Positions 6,252 to 15,215 of a stretch of 39,339 nucleotides of DNA are shown here, piece after piece. The stretch is taken from assembly GCA_937891785.1 (NCBI GenBank), contig CALAGN010000079.1:1-39339 (forward strand). Direction: 5' to 3'. The notes below the pieces were generated by a model. It was given only the letters and a program-made list of their open reading frames with translations, was not told where the DNA came from and did not search any database. This stretch comes from an uncultured Octadecabacter sp. (GTDB lineage Bacteria; Pseudomonadota; Alphaproteobacteria; Rhodobacterales; Rhodobacteraceae). Positions within the stretch are counted from its first letter, which is position 1. Each line of letters opens with the position of its first letter. The position numbers and the translations under genes are program-made.

Positions 6252-9200
6252 ATGCCCCGTGATTCCCAAAATGCCCTGCGCCGCGCTATTGACGCTGCGA
6301 TCTATGCTAATGAAGCCCCTGTTCTTGCGCGCTTGCGCACCGAGGCAAACCTAAGCGACGCTGACCGGATCCGCATCGGCGCGACCGGGACCAAACTGGT
6401 GCAGGATATCCGCGACAGTTCTGATCCGGGGCTAATGGAAGTGTTCTTGGCTGAATATGGTCTTTCGACTGATGAAGGTATCGCGTTGATGTGTCTGGCC
6501 GAAGCCCTGCTGCGCGTGCCCGATGCCGATACCATCGACGCGCTGATCGACGATAAGATTGCGCCAAGTGATTGGGGCACCCACCTTGGGAAATCGGCGT
6601 CATCGCTGGTCAATGCCTCGACGTGGGCCTTGATGTTGACGGGGCGCGTGTTGGACGATGATCGTGGCATGGCCCAACCCCTGCGCCGCGCGATCAAGCG
6701 TTTGGGCGAGCCTGTCATTCGCACTGCAGTCGCCCGCGCGATGCGCGAAATGGGTCGGCAATTCGTGCTGGGCGAAGATATTTCAAAGGCGATGAAACGC
6801 GCCGCTGGCATGGAAGAATTGGGCTTTACCTATTCCTACGACATGCTGGGCGAAGCCGCGCGCACGGATGCCGACGCACGCGCCTATCACCTATCGTATT
6901 CTCGCGCGATCAGCTCGATCGCGGCGGCCTGCACCAAGGGCAGTGTGGCCGAAAACCCCGGTATTTCCGTGAAACTTTCCGCCCTGCACCCGCGCTATGA
7001 AACCGCGCAAAAGACCCGCGTCATGGACGAATTGGTGCCGCGCGTGCGCTCACTTGCTATGCTGGCCAAATCCGCAGGACAAGGGTTCAACATCGACGCC
7101 GAGGAGGCCGACCGCCTGTCCCTTTCGTTGGATGTGATCGAGGCCGTTCTATCAGACAAAGCCCTCAAGGGCTGGTATGGTTTCGGCGTGGTCGTGCAGG
7201 CCTTTGGTCAACGCGCGGGGCATGTGATTGACTGGCTCAACGCCCTTGCTACACGCCTGGACCGCAGGATCATGGTCCGGTTGGTGAAAGGCGCCTATTG
7301 GGACGCCGAGATCAAGCGCGCCCAAGTGGCGGGGATGACGGGTTTTCCTGTTTTCACCCACAAGGCCGCAACCGACATCAGCTATATCGCCAGTGCGCGC
7401 AAGCTGCTGGGTATGACCGATCGGATCTATCCGCAGTTTGCCACCCATAACGCCCATACGGTCGCCGCCGTGCTCGATATGGCCGATCAGATGGGGCAAT
7501 CGCGCGATGCGTTTGAATTCCAGCGCCTGCACGGAATGGGCGAAACACTGCACAAGATTGTGCTGAAAGAACGCGGCACACGCTGCCGAATTTACGCCCC
7601 CGTTGGCGCGCACGAAGACCTGCTGGCCTATCTTGTGCGGCGTTTGTTGGAGAACGGTGCGAATTCCAGCTTTGTGAACCAGATCGTCGACGAAGACGTG
7701 CCACCAAGCGTCGTCGCCGCCTGTCCGTTTGATGCAGACATGCCGGATTTGAACCTACCACGCGGGCCGGAACTGTTTGCGCCTGAACGCGAAAATTCGC
7801 GCGGATGGGATCTCACGCATGAACCCACGTTGGCCGCGATAAACGCCGGCCGCACCCCGTTCCTCAAACATAAGTGGGAAGGCGCGCCGCTGCTGGCCAA
7901 AGGCAAACCGGACGGTAAAGGCACAACACGCAAAGTCGTGAACCCAGCCAAGCCACGCGATACTGTCGGCAGCGTTGTTGGGGCCAGCGTCGCCGATATC
8001 GCTAGCGCGTTCAGCGCTGCAAAACCATGGGATGCACCAGTGGCCACGCGCGCCGCCGCCCTACGCGCCGTGGCTGACGCCTACGAGGCCAACGCCGACG
8101 AAATCTTTGCCCTATTGGCGCGCGAAGCAGGCAAAATCCTGCTTGATGGCGTTGGCGAGGTCCGCGAAGCAGTCGATTTTCTGCGTTACTACGCCGCGCA
8201 AGCCGAAAGCGCTGGCGACACCGCCCCGCGCGGCATCTGGACCTGCATCAGCCCGTGGAATTTTCCATTGGCGATTTTCACGGGCCAAATCGCGGCGGCC
8301 CTCGCTACCGGCAACGCCGTGCTGGCCAAACCTGCGGAACAAACCGGCCTGATCGCCACCCGCGCCGTGCAGATGATGCATGCGGTTGGTGTGCCAAAAT
8401 CCGCACTACAACTGCTGCCCGGCGGCGGGGCTGTTGGTGCGGCCCTGACAGGCGATGTGCGGGTCAATGGTGTTGCCTTTACCGGATCAACGGGCACCGC
8501 TCTGAGAATTCGCGCGAACATGGCCGATCACTGCGTGCCCGGCACGCCGCTGATCGCGGAAACCGGCGGGTTGAATGCAATGGTCGTTGATAGCACCGCC
8601 TTGCCCGAACACGCCGTGCGCGACATCTTGCAAAGCGCGTTTCAATCGGCAGGCCAGCGGTGTTCGGCGTTGCGCTGCTTGTATGTGCAAGAAGACATCG
8701 CCGATGGCCTGCTAAAAATGCTCAAGGGGGCCATGGATGAACTGGCGGCGGGCGATCCTTGGCAGCTAGCCACTGACATCGGCCCCGTGATTGATGCGAC
8801 CGCCTATAAGGGCATCGCCGATCATATCGCGCAGGCGCGCGCTGATGGGCGCATCTTGCATGAACTTGCCACGCCAAGCAGCGGCCATTTCATCGCCCCG
8901 ACAGTGATCCGCGTGAACGGAATCAACGATATGACCCGCGAAATCTTTGGTCCCGTCCTGCATGTCGCGACCTATAAGGCGCGCGATCTGGACAGCGTCA
9001 TCGCGGCGATCAACGCAACCGGATACGGGCTGACGTTCGGGCTGCACACCCGCATTGATGACCGCGTGCAGCAGGTTGTCGAACAGATCAACGCGGGCAA
9101 TATCTATGTGAACCGCAACCAGATCGGCGCGGTCGTTGGCAGCCAGCCCTTTGGTGGTGAAGGACTTTCCGGCACAGGGCCCAAGGCAGGCGGGCCGTTC

Positions 9201-9707
9201 TACCTTGTCCGTTTCCGCGGCGAAGATACACAAAGAGGAAGCAACTGGGACGGCCCTGATGATATGGCCGAGATCGCAAAGCGGCTTGCCGATGCCCCCG
9301 CAGGCACTGGCGCGCCGACCCGCGATTTGCCCGGCCCCACCGGCGAATCCAACCGCCTTTCAGCCTATCCGCGCGGGCCGGTTTTGTGCCTTGGGCCGGG
9401 GGCATCGGCCGTCAGCGCACAAGCGAAAGCCGTGCAAGCCGCAGGCGGCACCGCTGTCAAAGCCAAGGGTCGGATCAAGCCCGAGGCGCTTGCAACGCTT
9501 GCACCATTAGCAGCCGTGGTCTGGTGGGGTGACGCGGACACGGGGCGCGCTATCGAACAGACGCTGGCCAAACGCGACGGGGCAATCTTGCCACTGATCA
9601 CCAGCACCCCGGACGCGGCCAATGTACTGCACGAACGCCAAACCTGCATCGACACGACCGCCGCCGGTGGCAACGCCGCCCTTCTGGCCGAGGTCGCTGG
9701 AATGTAG
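6252..9707 (+). CDS. putA: Bifunctional proline dehydrogenase / P5C dehydrogenase
   Basis: An 1151-residue protein starting MPRDSQNALRR. The start is chosen because TGAGGT lies about 6 bases upstream of the ATG. It oxidises proline to pyrroline-5-carboxylate with FAD, then to glutamate with NAD. The proline dehydrogenase domain (about 150-470) shows RLVKGAYWDAEIKRAQ, FATHNAHTVAAV and FEFQRLHGMGETL. The aldehyde dehydrogenase domain (about 560-990) shows WNFPLAIFTGQIAAAL, FTGSTGTALRI, the catalytic Glu770 in AETGG and Cys804 in SAGQRCSALR. The C-terminal domain is shorter than in E. coli PutA, and no DNA-binding domain precedes the enzyme part. Length fits alphaproteobacterial PutA. It is divergent from the Lrp-type gene and followed 51 bp later by RidA. 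Confidence 0.97.
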   Translation: MPRDSQNALRRAIDAAIYANEAPVLARLRTEANLSDADRIRIGATGTKLVQDIRDSSDPGLMEVFLAEYGLSTDEGIALMCLAEALLRVPDADTIDALIDDKIAPSDWGTHLGKSASSLVNASTWALMLTGRVLDDDRGMAQPLRRAIKRLGEPVIRTAVARAMREMGRQFVLGEDISKAMKRAAGMEELGFTYSYDMLGEAARTDADARAYHLSYSRAISSIAAACTKGSVAENPGISVKLSALHPRYETAQKTRVMDELVPRVRSLAMLAKSAGQGFNIDAEEADRLSLSLDVIEAVLSDKALKGWYGFGVVVQAFGQRAGHVIDWLNALATRLDRRIMVRLVKGAYWDAEIKRAQVAGMTGFPVFTHKAATDISYIASARKLLGMTDRIYPQFATHNAHTVAAVLDMADQMGQSRDAFEFQRLHGMGETLHKIVLKERGTRCRIYAPVGAHEDLLAYLVRRLLENGANSSFVNQIVDEDVPPSVVAACPFDADMPDLNLPRGPELFAPERENSRGWDLTHEPTLAAINAGRTPFLKHKWEGAPLLAKGKPDGKGTTRKVVNPAKPRDTVGSVVGASVADIASAFSAAKPWDAPVATRAAALRAVADAYEANADEIFALLAREAGKILLDGVGEVREAVDFLRYYAAQAESAGDTAPRGIWTCISPWNFPLAIFTGQIAAALATGNAVLAKPAEQTGLIATRAVQMMHAVGVPKSALQLLPGGGAVGAALTGDVRVNGVAFTGSTGTALRIRANMADHCVPGTPLIAETGGLNAMVVDSTALPEHAVRDILQSAFQSAGQRCSALRCLYVQEDIADGLLKMLKGAMDELAAGDPWQLATDIGPVIDATAYKGIADHIAQARADGRILHELATPSSGHFIAPTVIRVNGINDMTREIFGPVLHVATYKARDLDSVIAAINATGYGLTFGLHTRIDDRVQQVVEQINAGNIYVNRNQIGAVVGSQPFGGEGLSGTGPKAGGPFYLVRFRGEDTQRGSNWDGPDDMAEIAKRLADAPAGTGAPTRDLPGPTGESNRLSAYPRGPVLCLGPGASAVSAQAKAVQAAGGTAVKAKGRIKPEALATLAPLAAVVWWGDADTGRAIEQTLAKRDGAILPLITSTPDAANVLHERQTCIDTTAAGGNAALLAEVAGM

Positions 9708-9758
9708 GGCCACCGTATTTCGTGTTAAGCTTACCGAACGATGCAACAGGAGGCCACC

Positions 9759-10163
9759 ATGCCATATGATCGCGAACTCATTTCAAACGGCAACCCGATG
9801 GAGGCGATCGTGGGGTTCTCGCGCGCGGTGCGGGTGGGGCCATTCATTTCCGTTGGCGGCACAGCGCCCGTCGATGCAAACGGCAAAACTGTCGGTATCG
9901 GTGATGTGGCCGCGCAAACACGGCAATGCATCGAAGTTATCAAAGGCGCACTTGAACAAGCGGGGTCAGGCCTGCACGACGTTGTGCGAACTCGCGTGAT
10001 CCTGACAAATATCGACGACTTGAAGGCCGCCATTGACGTGCGAAAGGAGTACTTTCGCGATGTGCGCCCCGTTGACACGATCATGGCCGTGACCGGATTT
10101 GTGAACCCCGAATGGTTGGTCGAACTTGAAGTCGACGCGGTCATCGCGAATTGGTCGCCTTAG
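9759..10163 (+). CDS. RidA/YjgF-family protein (enamine/imine deaminase-like)
   Basis: A 134-residue protein. The ATG at 9759 follows CAGGAGG by 5 bases; an ATG six codons earlier lacks such a site. The fold markers are FISVGGTAPVDANGK, ALEQAGSGLHDVVRTRVILT and the C-terminal VELEVDAVIA. The family's conserved Arg is present in VVRTRV. RidA-type enzymes hydrolyse reactive enamines and imines made by PLP enzymes. Its place 51 bp after putA suggests co-transcription, perhaps to deal with imine intermediates, but this subgroup's substrate is not known. Confidence 0.88.
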   Translation: MPYDRELISNGNPMEAIVGFSRAVRVGPFISVGGTAPVDANGKTVGIGDVAAQTRQCIEVIKGALEQAGSGLHDVVRTRVILTNIDDLKAAIDVRKEYFRDVRPVDTIMAVTGFVNPEWLVELEVDAVIANWSP

Positions 10164-10208
10164 CCCTTCCCGCTTGACCCCACGCTCGCCCTGCCCAACT
10201 ATCGCGTT

Positions 10209-10949
10209 ATGTTTCCTATCCGCGATCATAATCCGTCACGGCGCACGCCCTTTGTGACCTACATCCTGATCATCGCCAATGTTGCGGTGTTTCTTTATGG
10301 GCTGACAGCACTTCAGACCAATATGGCCGAGCGGCAGTTCCTGTTTGACTATGCCATGATCCCTCTGCGGATCACCCAGGGCGATGGATACCTTGGCTTG
10401 GTCAGCCATATGTTTCTGCACGGTGGCTGGATGCATATCGCTGGCAACATGTTGTTTTTGTATGTCTTTGGCGACAACCTCGAGGAAGAGCTGGGCCACT
10501 TTGGCTTTGGGTTGTTCTATCTGGGCTGTGGATATGCTGCCGCCTATGCCCAATATGCGACCGACCCCGAAAGCGTTATCCCGATGGTTGGTGCCTCGGG
10601 TGCGATTGCAGGCGTGATGGGCGGCTATCTGTTGCTTTTCCCAAGGGCCAAGGTCGACGTACTGGTCTTCTTGCTGGTGTTTATCCGGATCATTCCGATC
10701 CCAGCATTCATTGTGCTGGGGCTGTGGTTCGGGCTGCAGGTCTTGAACGGTATTGGCGCGGATCCAACTGGCGGCGGCGTTGCCTATCGGGCGCACGCGG
10801 GCGGGTTCGTCGCGGGCCTTTTGGCGACAGTTCCGGTTTGGTTGCGCCGCGGCGGGCCACAGTTCTGGGACCGCAGCCATGGCCACCCGCCCCACCCCGA
10901 AGCGAACTATACGCAGGTGCGCAGCCGCATTCCCCAGGTCCGCCGATGA
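10209..10949 (+). CDS. Rhomboid-family intramembrane serine protease
   Basis: A 246-residue polytopic membrane protein with about six hydrophobic segments (starting near 15, 62, 98, 125, 150 and 195). The catalytic dyad is visible: Ser130 in GASGAIAGV and His196 in RAHAGGFVAG. The HGGWMHIAGNMLFLYVFGDN block (71-90), with its oxyanion-side His and Asn, is also typical. Rhomboids cut transmembrane substrates inside the lipid bilayer. The C-terminal tail (HGHPPHPEANYTQ) is cytoplasmic and His/Pro-rich. The gene overlaps the next gene by 4 bp (ATGA). The substrate cannot be deduced. Confidence 0.94.
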   Translation: MFPIRDHNPSRRTPFVTYILIIANVAVFLYGLTALQTNMAERQFLFDYAMIPLRITQGDGYLGLVSHMFLHGGWMHIAGNMLFLYVFGDNLEEELGHFGFGLFYLGCGYAAAYAQYATDPESVIPMVGASGAIAGVMGGYLLLFPRAKVDVLVFLLVFIRIIPIPAFIVLGLWFGLQVLNGIGADPTGGGVAYRAHAGGFVAGLLATVPVWLRRGGPQFWDRSHGHPPHPEANYTQVRSRIPQVRR

Positions 10950-11374
10950 GTGGCGCGATCCGTGACACGTCCTGCCACTGCGGTGCAGTGCGTTTGCGCG
11001 TGAAACTGGCGCAACCGCTTAATCAAACAAGCCGTTGTGACTGTTCGTTTTGCAGCCATCGTCAGGGCGCGCAAATCACGGTCATGATTGGCGATCTTGA
11101 GGTGTTCGCGGGGGAAGACAACCTGACGCTTTATACGTTTGGCACCGGCACCGCACAGCATTTTTTCTGCAAGACGTGCGGGATCTATACGCATCATCAG
11201 CGCAGGTCGAACCCGCGCGAATATGGGGTGAATATCGGCACCATCGCAGGCGTGAACCCGCGCGATTACGACCCGATCCCTTGGACGGACGGCGTTAAAC
11301 CACCCGCCCGATCAAACCTAGGCTTTGGCGCTGCGAATGACCTTGGTAAACTGATCAAAAATCGGCTCGTTTGA
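10946..11374 (+). CDS. GFA-family zinc protein
   Basis: A 142-residue protein whose ATG overlaps the rhomboid stop codon. Zinc-binding cysteines are present as CHCGAV (C10, C12), SRCDCSFC and CKTCGIYT, the pattern of the GFA/CENP-V fold first described for glutathione-dependent formaldehyde-activating enzyme. Most members have no proven reaction, so a formaldehyde role should not be assumed. The last 19 codons overlap the 3' end of the opposite-strand IMPase-fold gene by 57 bp, a long convergent overlap for this genome. A slightly shorter original C-terminus is possible. Confidence 0.88.
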   Translation: MSGAIRDTSCHCGAVRLRVKLAQPLNQTSRCDCSFCSHRQGAQITVMIGDLEVFAGEDNLTLYTFGTGTAQHFFCKTCGIYTHHQRRSNPREYGVNIGTIAGVNPRDYDPIPWTDGVKPPARSNLGFGAANDLGKLIKNRLV

Positions 11375-12112
11375 ACAGATTATCGCGTTATCATCCATGA
11401 TGTTGCCACCCTTGCGCAGAGGTTCGATCATTCCGCCAGCTTCGCGCACGATGACCAGACCGGCGGCCATATCCCACGCAGCTTGACCACGTTCCCAGAA
11501 GCCATCAAAGCGGCCAGCGGCCACATAGGACAGATCAAGTGCTGTCGCGCCCCAGCTACGCACACCAGCACAGACAGGCATGATCTGCGCCAGATCGCGC
11601 AGTGCAGCAGGCAGGCCGGCACGGGCCGCACCGAGAACGCCCGTGGCGAACACGCAGTCGATCATCTTGCTGCGGGCCGAAACGCGCAGCCGGCTTTCGT
11701 TCATCCACGCGCCTTCGCCTTTTTCAGCGTAATACATCTCGTCTTTGGCGGGGTCGTAAACCACGCCCGCAACGGTTTGGCCCTTGTGTTCAAGAGCAAT
11801 CGAGACCGCCCAATGAGGCGTGCCGTGCAGGAAGTTTATCGCGCCATTCAGCGGATCAACAATCCAGCGGCGGGTTGGATCTTCGCCATCAATCTCGGGT
11901 CCAGCAGCGCCCAGATAGCCATAGGTCGGGCGCGCTTCGATCAGGGCCTCGCGGATGACAGATTCAGCTTCGCGTTCAGCGCGGGTGACAAAATCGGCGG
12001 GGCCTTTCGCGGACATCTGAAGGTTCTCGACCTCGCCAAAATCCTTGAGCAAAGTGCGCCCGGCTTTGCGAGCGATCTTCATCATCACGTTTAGATTAGC
12101 TGAGCCTGCCAT
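11318..12112 (-). CDS. Inositol-monophosphatase-fold protein with altered active site
   Basis: A 264-residue protein, full length for the IMPase/SuhB family, and alignable throughout: WIVDPLNGAINFLHG, AVSIALEHKGQTVAGVVYDP, AWMNESRLRVS, GATALDLSYVAAGRFDGFWE and AWDMAAG. Residues that bind Mg2+ or activate water in the family are changed. The usual EE pair is GAA (Ala69-Ala70), the DPLDGT motif is DPLNGA (Asn89, Ala91), and the usual Asp in the VTxAD motif is Glu47. Asp86 and Asp214 (WD motif) remain. It is therefore probably inactive or much altered as a phosphatase. SuhB relatives also act in transcription antitermination, so a binding role is possible. No frame damage is visible. Confidence 0.9.
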   Translation of the reverse strand: MAGSANLNVMMKIARKAGRTLLKDFGEVENLQMSAKGPADFVTRAEREAESVIREALIEARPTYGYLGAAGPEIDGEDPTRRWIVDPLNGAINFLHGTPHWAVSIALEHKGQTVAGVVYDPAKDEMYYAEKGEGAWMNESRLRVSARSKMIDCVFATGVLGAARAGLPAALRDLAQIMPVCAGVRSWGATALDLSYVAAGRFDGFWERGQAAWDMAAGLVIVREAGGMIEPLRKGGNIMDDNAIICSNEPIFDQFTKVIRSAKA

Positions 12113-12228
12113 ATCGGCCTCCTGATGTCGGTCAGAGCGGGCGTATAGGCCCTTGGGCGGCGGGCGGCAAGGGGCAGTCGCCTGCCACAGTGCATCTCAG
12201 AAATACCCGAGCCCGTTAACGACTTGTT

Positions 12229-14223
12229 GTGACAGCAAAGGCCATAAGAGTTGAACACAACTTTGACAGGCCCATGTCCGCAAACCGATTAGATGATATT
12301 CGCTACCAGACGCGCATCATCGCGCATGTGGTCAAACGCGATACTCCCAAGCGTATTGCCTCGGCTTTGCTGATCATCGGTATCTGCTGGTATGGGGGCG
12401 AGTCTCGCTCAGCAATCGGTCTGGCGATCATCATTCTGCTTTACGAGATTGCCTCGTTCACGCTGGACCGTCTGATCGCCCGTGACAAGCCCGAGGTCAC
12501 CTCGAAATATGCGGTCGCATTTTGGCTGTTGAATTGCTCTTCGGCGTTTGTCTACCTGACACCGTCATTTGCCCTTGCGACACAGCCATCAGTCGCGCTC
12601 CTTTTGGTCGGGTTTATCTGGCTGTTTGGGGTTTATGTTCATGTTTCCAACACCTTTGCCGCATTTCCGTTTCACAACTGGTCTTTGATGATTCCGGCTT
12701 TCTTGGCGGCCTATCTGCTTTTGTTTCTGGCGTCGCAAACTGAATTCACGGCGTCCCCCTTGGATCATTGGGCAATCGCTGCGGGCGGATTTGTGATTTA
12801 TGTGTTTAACACAATCGAAACGCTCAACAAACAAAAAGACACGCAAGGGGCGCTCGCGCATGCACGCCATGAAGCAACCGGGCGTTTACGGCGGCTTGAA
12901 CATCTTGCGCACCATGACAGCCTGACTGGCGCGCTCAATCGGCGCGCCTTTGACGGCGATCTCGGCAAACTCTTGCTGCATCGGTGTGATGGCCACGAAG
13001 TTGCGGTGATGTTGATTGATCTGGACGGGTTCAAACCGATCAACGACACCTACAGCCACGAGGCTGGTGACGCGGTGCTGGTCGAAGTGACCAAGCGCTT
13101 GCAAGTCGTCGCTGGGGAATCGGGGATCGTCGCCCGCCTTGGCGGTGATGAGTTCGCGATCGCCTTTGGCAACCTGTCGTCGTCTGACGCGGCAATGCGC
13201 CTTGCAACATATGTTTCTCGCGCAGTCGCGGCCCCGATGATCTGGAACCAGAAAACCCTACGGATCGCGGTTAGTATGGGGGTGAATGTGACTGGAATGG
13301 CCCCCCAAAAGGCAACCGATACCGTTGGCAATCTTTGCGCCGGGGCCGATCAGGCAATGTATCGCGCCAAGGCCAGTCCAAATCCTAACCCTTTATTGTT
13401 CCTTAGTAATCAATTCGCGCCGCGCCTGTCGCTCATCGATCGTGGCGCCCTTGCGATCGCAATTCAGAACCATGAAATACGGCCCTACTACCAACCCAAA
13501 GTGCATCTTGGTACAGGCCAGACAGTCGGCTACGAGGCGCCTGCCCGTTGGGTCCATCCCGACGGGGCACTGCGCCTGCCCCATCAATTCGTTAATCAAA
13601 TCAACGAACTCGGACTACAGGGCGATTTCTTGATCGAAATGACGCGACAGGTACTGGCTGATATTTCGACTTTAACGCAGGCGGGGCATAATCCGGGTCA
13701 GGTGTCGATCAACGTGCCCGAAGTAACCCTCGCGACGCAAAGCGGGCTTCGCGATTTTGAGAGGGTGATTGCAAACCACCCGAATGCGGCGGGTCATATC
13801 ACAATCGAAATTACCGAAGACGTATTCATCGCCCGAGCCGCTGAAACAATTCAGGCATCTGTCAAAAAACTGCGCCAGAACGGGGTGCGGGTCGCGCTTG
13901 ATGATTTTGGCACCGGCTTTGCGTCATTCCAGCATCTGCGCCAACTTGAATTTGACGAACTCAAGATCGATTCAAGCTTTGTTGCCGATCTGGGGCGCGA
14001 CCCTGCCGTTGACGTGATGGTGCAGGGTTTCTTGTCAATCGCGTCGGGCCTTGGCGTTGCAGTTATTGCCGAAGGGGTCGAAACCCAAACCCAGCGGCAT
14101 GACCTGGTTGGAATGGGGTGCGTCGTCGCCCAAGGGTTCTTGTTCAGTCAGGCGTTGCCGTTCGATGAGATCGCCGCCCTTCTGGGGGCAGCCGCACGAC
14201 CTGCCAAATCAATGCAACGCTAG
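12229..14223 (+). CDS. Membrane GGDEF-EAL protein (cyclic-di-GMP signalling)
   Basis: A 664-residue protein starting at GTG; an ATG at 12274 is an alternative. About five or six hydrophobic segments occupy residues 43-205, a membrane sensor without a recognised name. The GGDEF domain (about 225-385) has an intact GGDEF at 305-309 and no RxxD inhibitory site just before it. The EAL domain (about 405-650) reads EAP rather than EAL at 436-438 but keeps the Asn in SINVPEV, the Glu in IEITED, LDDFGTGF, LKIDSSF and AEGVET. Diguanylate cyclase activity is likely; phosphodiesterase activity is plausible but uncertain because of the Leu-to-Pro change. Its stop codon overlaps the end of the convergent metR gene by 4 bp. 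Confidence 0.95.
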   Translation: MTAKAIRVEHNFDRPMSANRLDDIRYQTRIIAHVVKRDTPKRIASALLIIGICWYGGESRSAIGLAIIILLYEIASFTLDRLIARDKPEVTSKYAVAFWLLNCSSAFVYLTPSFALATQPSVALLLVGFIWLFGVYVHVSNTFAAFPFHNWSLMIPAFLAAYLLLFLASQTEFTASPLDHWAIAAGGFVIYVFNTIETLNKQKDTQGALAHARHEATGRLRRLEHLAHHDSLTGALNRRAFDGDLGKLLLHRCDGHEVAVMLIDLDGFKPINDTYSHEAGDAVLVEVTKRLQVVAGESGIVARLGGDEFAIAFGNLSSSDAAMRLATYVSRAVAAPMIWNQKTLRIAVSMGVNVTGMAPQKATDTVGNLCAGADQAMYRAKASPNPNPLLFLSNQFAPRLSLIDRGALAIAIQNHEIRPYYQPKVHLGTGQTVGYEAPARWVHPDGALRLPHQFVNQINELGLQGDFLIEMTRQVLADISTLTQAGHNPGQVSINVPEVTLATQSGLRDFERVIANHPNAAGHITIEITEDVFIARAAETIQASVKKLRQNGVRVALDDFGTGFASFQHLRQLEFDELKIDSSFVADLGRDPAVDVMVQGFLSIASGLGVAVIAEGVETQTQRHDLVGMGCVVAQGFLFSQALPFDEIAALLGAAARPAKSMQR

Positions 14224-15125
14224 GTCCGTTGCAGCTTGACGGCCTCTTGCCGCGCCAGCCGGATCAGATGCGCCATAAAGGGACGGGCAGTGTCATCATC
14301 GCGCGTTGCGGCGTAAAGGCGGCGGGTGATCCCGCCCTTGGTCAATGGTCGCGTGATATAGTCCGAACTGTATTTAATCTGCCGCAGTACCCAGTCAGGC
14401 AATACGGCAACCCCACGATTTGACGCGACCAGCAACAGAATAACTGCCGTCAGTTCCACCTGCCGGATCGCCGTTGGCTCTACTTTGGCGGGCGTTAGTA
14501 ATTGCGAGAAAATGTCCAGCCGCGCGCGATCCACCGGATAGGTAATCAACGTCTCGCTGCGGAAATCTTCGGCGTCGATCCATTTTTTTGCCGCCAGCGG
14601 ATGCGTCGATGCGGCAACAAAAACGGGCTCATAATCAAAAAGCGGTGTAAAATCGACGTTCGGTAAATCCTCAGGGTCGGACGAAACAACCAGATCAACC
14701 TCTTCTTTACGCAGGGCCGGCAAGGCGTCAAACGCGAGGCCCGCACGAATATCAACATCGACGTCCGGCCATGCCTTGCGAAATAGTTCAAGCACGGGAA
14801 ACAACCACTCAAAACAGGCGTGGCATTCAATTGCGATGCGCAGACGTCCCGATTTGCCACTAACCAACCCGTCAAATTCGGCTTCGAGTGCGGCGACTTC
14901 GGGCAAAATTCGCTCGGCCGCTGCAAGCATACGCAAACCGGCCGCGGATAGTTTGAGCGGCTTGGAACGGCGCACGAAAAGCTCTACTCCCGCCTGATCC
15001 TCGATGCCCTTAACCTGATGAGACAGGGCCGACTGCGTGATATTGAGCAGATCAGCCGCGCGCGCCAAACCGCCGGTATCATGGATTGCCTTGATCGTGC
15101 GCAGGTGACGGAATTCGATATGCAT
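14220..15125 (-). CDS. metR: LysR-family regulator, MetR type
   Basis: A 301-residue LysR protein: N-terminal HTH (LARAADLLNITQSALSHQV, about 19-37), then the substrate-binding domain (RLRIAIECHACFEWLFPVLE and further). I choose the start at MHIEFRHLRTI because it aligns with MetR N-termini and leaves the inverted repeat at 15137-15160 upstream; an ATG at 15140 would put that repeat inside the gene. It is divergent from metF. MetR proteins sense homocysteine and control methionine genes. The resemblance in the HTH region (TQSALSHQ, FVRRSKPLKLS) and the metF neighbour support MetR over a generic LysR. Confidence 0.88.
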   Translation of the reverse strand: MHIEFRHLRTIKAIHDTGGLARAADLLNITQSALSHQVKGIEDQAGVELFVRRSKPLKLSAAGLRMLAAAERILPEVAALEAEFDGLVSGKSGRLRIAIECHACFEWLFPVLELFRKAWPDVDVDIRAGLAFDALPALRKEEVDLVVSSDPEDLPNVDFTPLFDYEPVFVAASTHPLAAKKWIDAEDFRSETLITYPVDRARLDIFSQLLTPAKVEPTAIRQVELTAVILLLVASNRGVAVLPDWVLRQIKYSSDYITRPLTKGGITRRLYAATRDDDTARPFMAHLIRLARQEAVKLQRT

Positions 15126-15136
15126 ATGAGCGACAT

Positions 15137-15160
15137 TCATAACCTTGGTGAAAGTTATGA
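15137..15160. promoter_or_regulatory. Candidate MetR operator
   Basis: TCATAAC (15137-15143) and GTTATGA (15154-15160) are perfect 7-base inverted arms separated by 10 bases. They lie between the divergent metR and metF starts and 55 bp before the metF ATG. LysR regulators bind such dyads. It does not match the TGAA-N5-TTCA MetR consensus of enterobacteria closely. Confidence 0.45.
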
Positions 15161-15215
15161 GTTTGTCTCACACAACGTCACGTGGCACAAGCAGCTAACC
15201 GCCAAGGAGGCCGCC

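Noticed and set aside
7152-7761. Long antisense frames inside putA and valS
   Set aside because: High-GC codon bias opens antisense frames; the sense-strand proteins are complete with known motifs.
15141-15215. A SAM riboswitch before metF
   Set aside because: The leader is only about 75 bp, has no pseudoknot-like pairing, and is better explained by a MetR operator.
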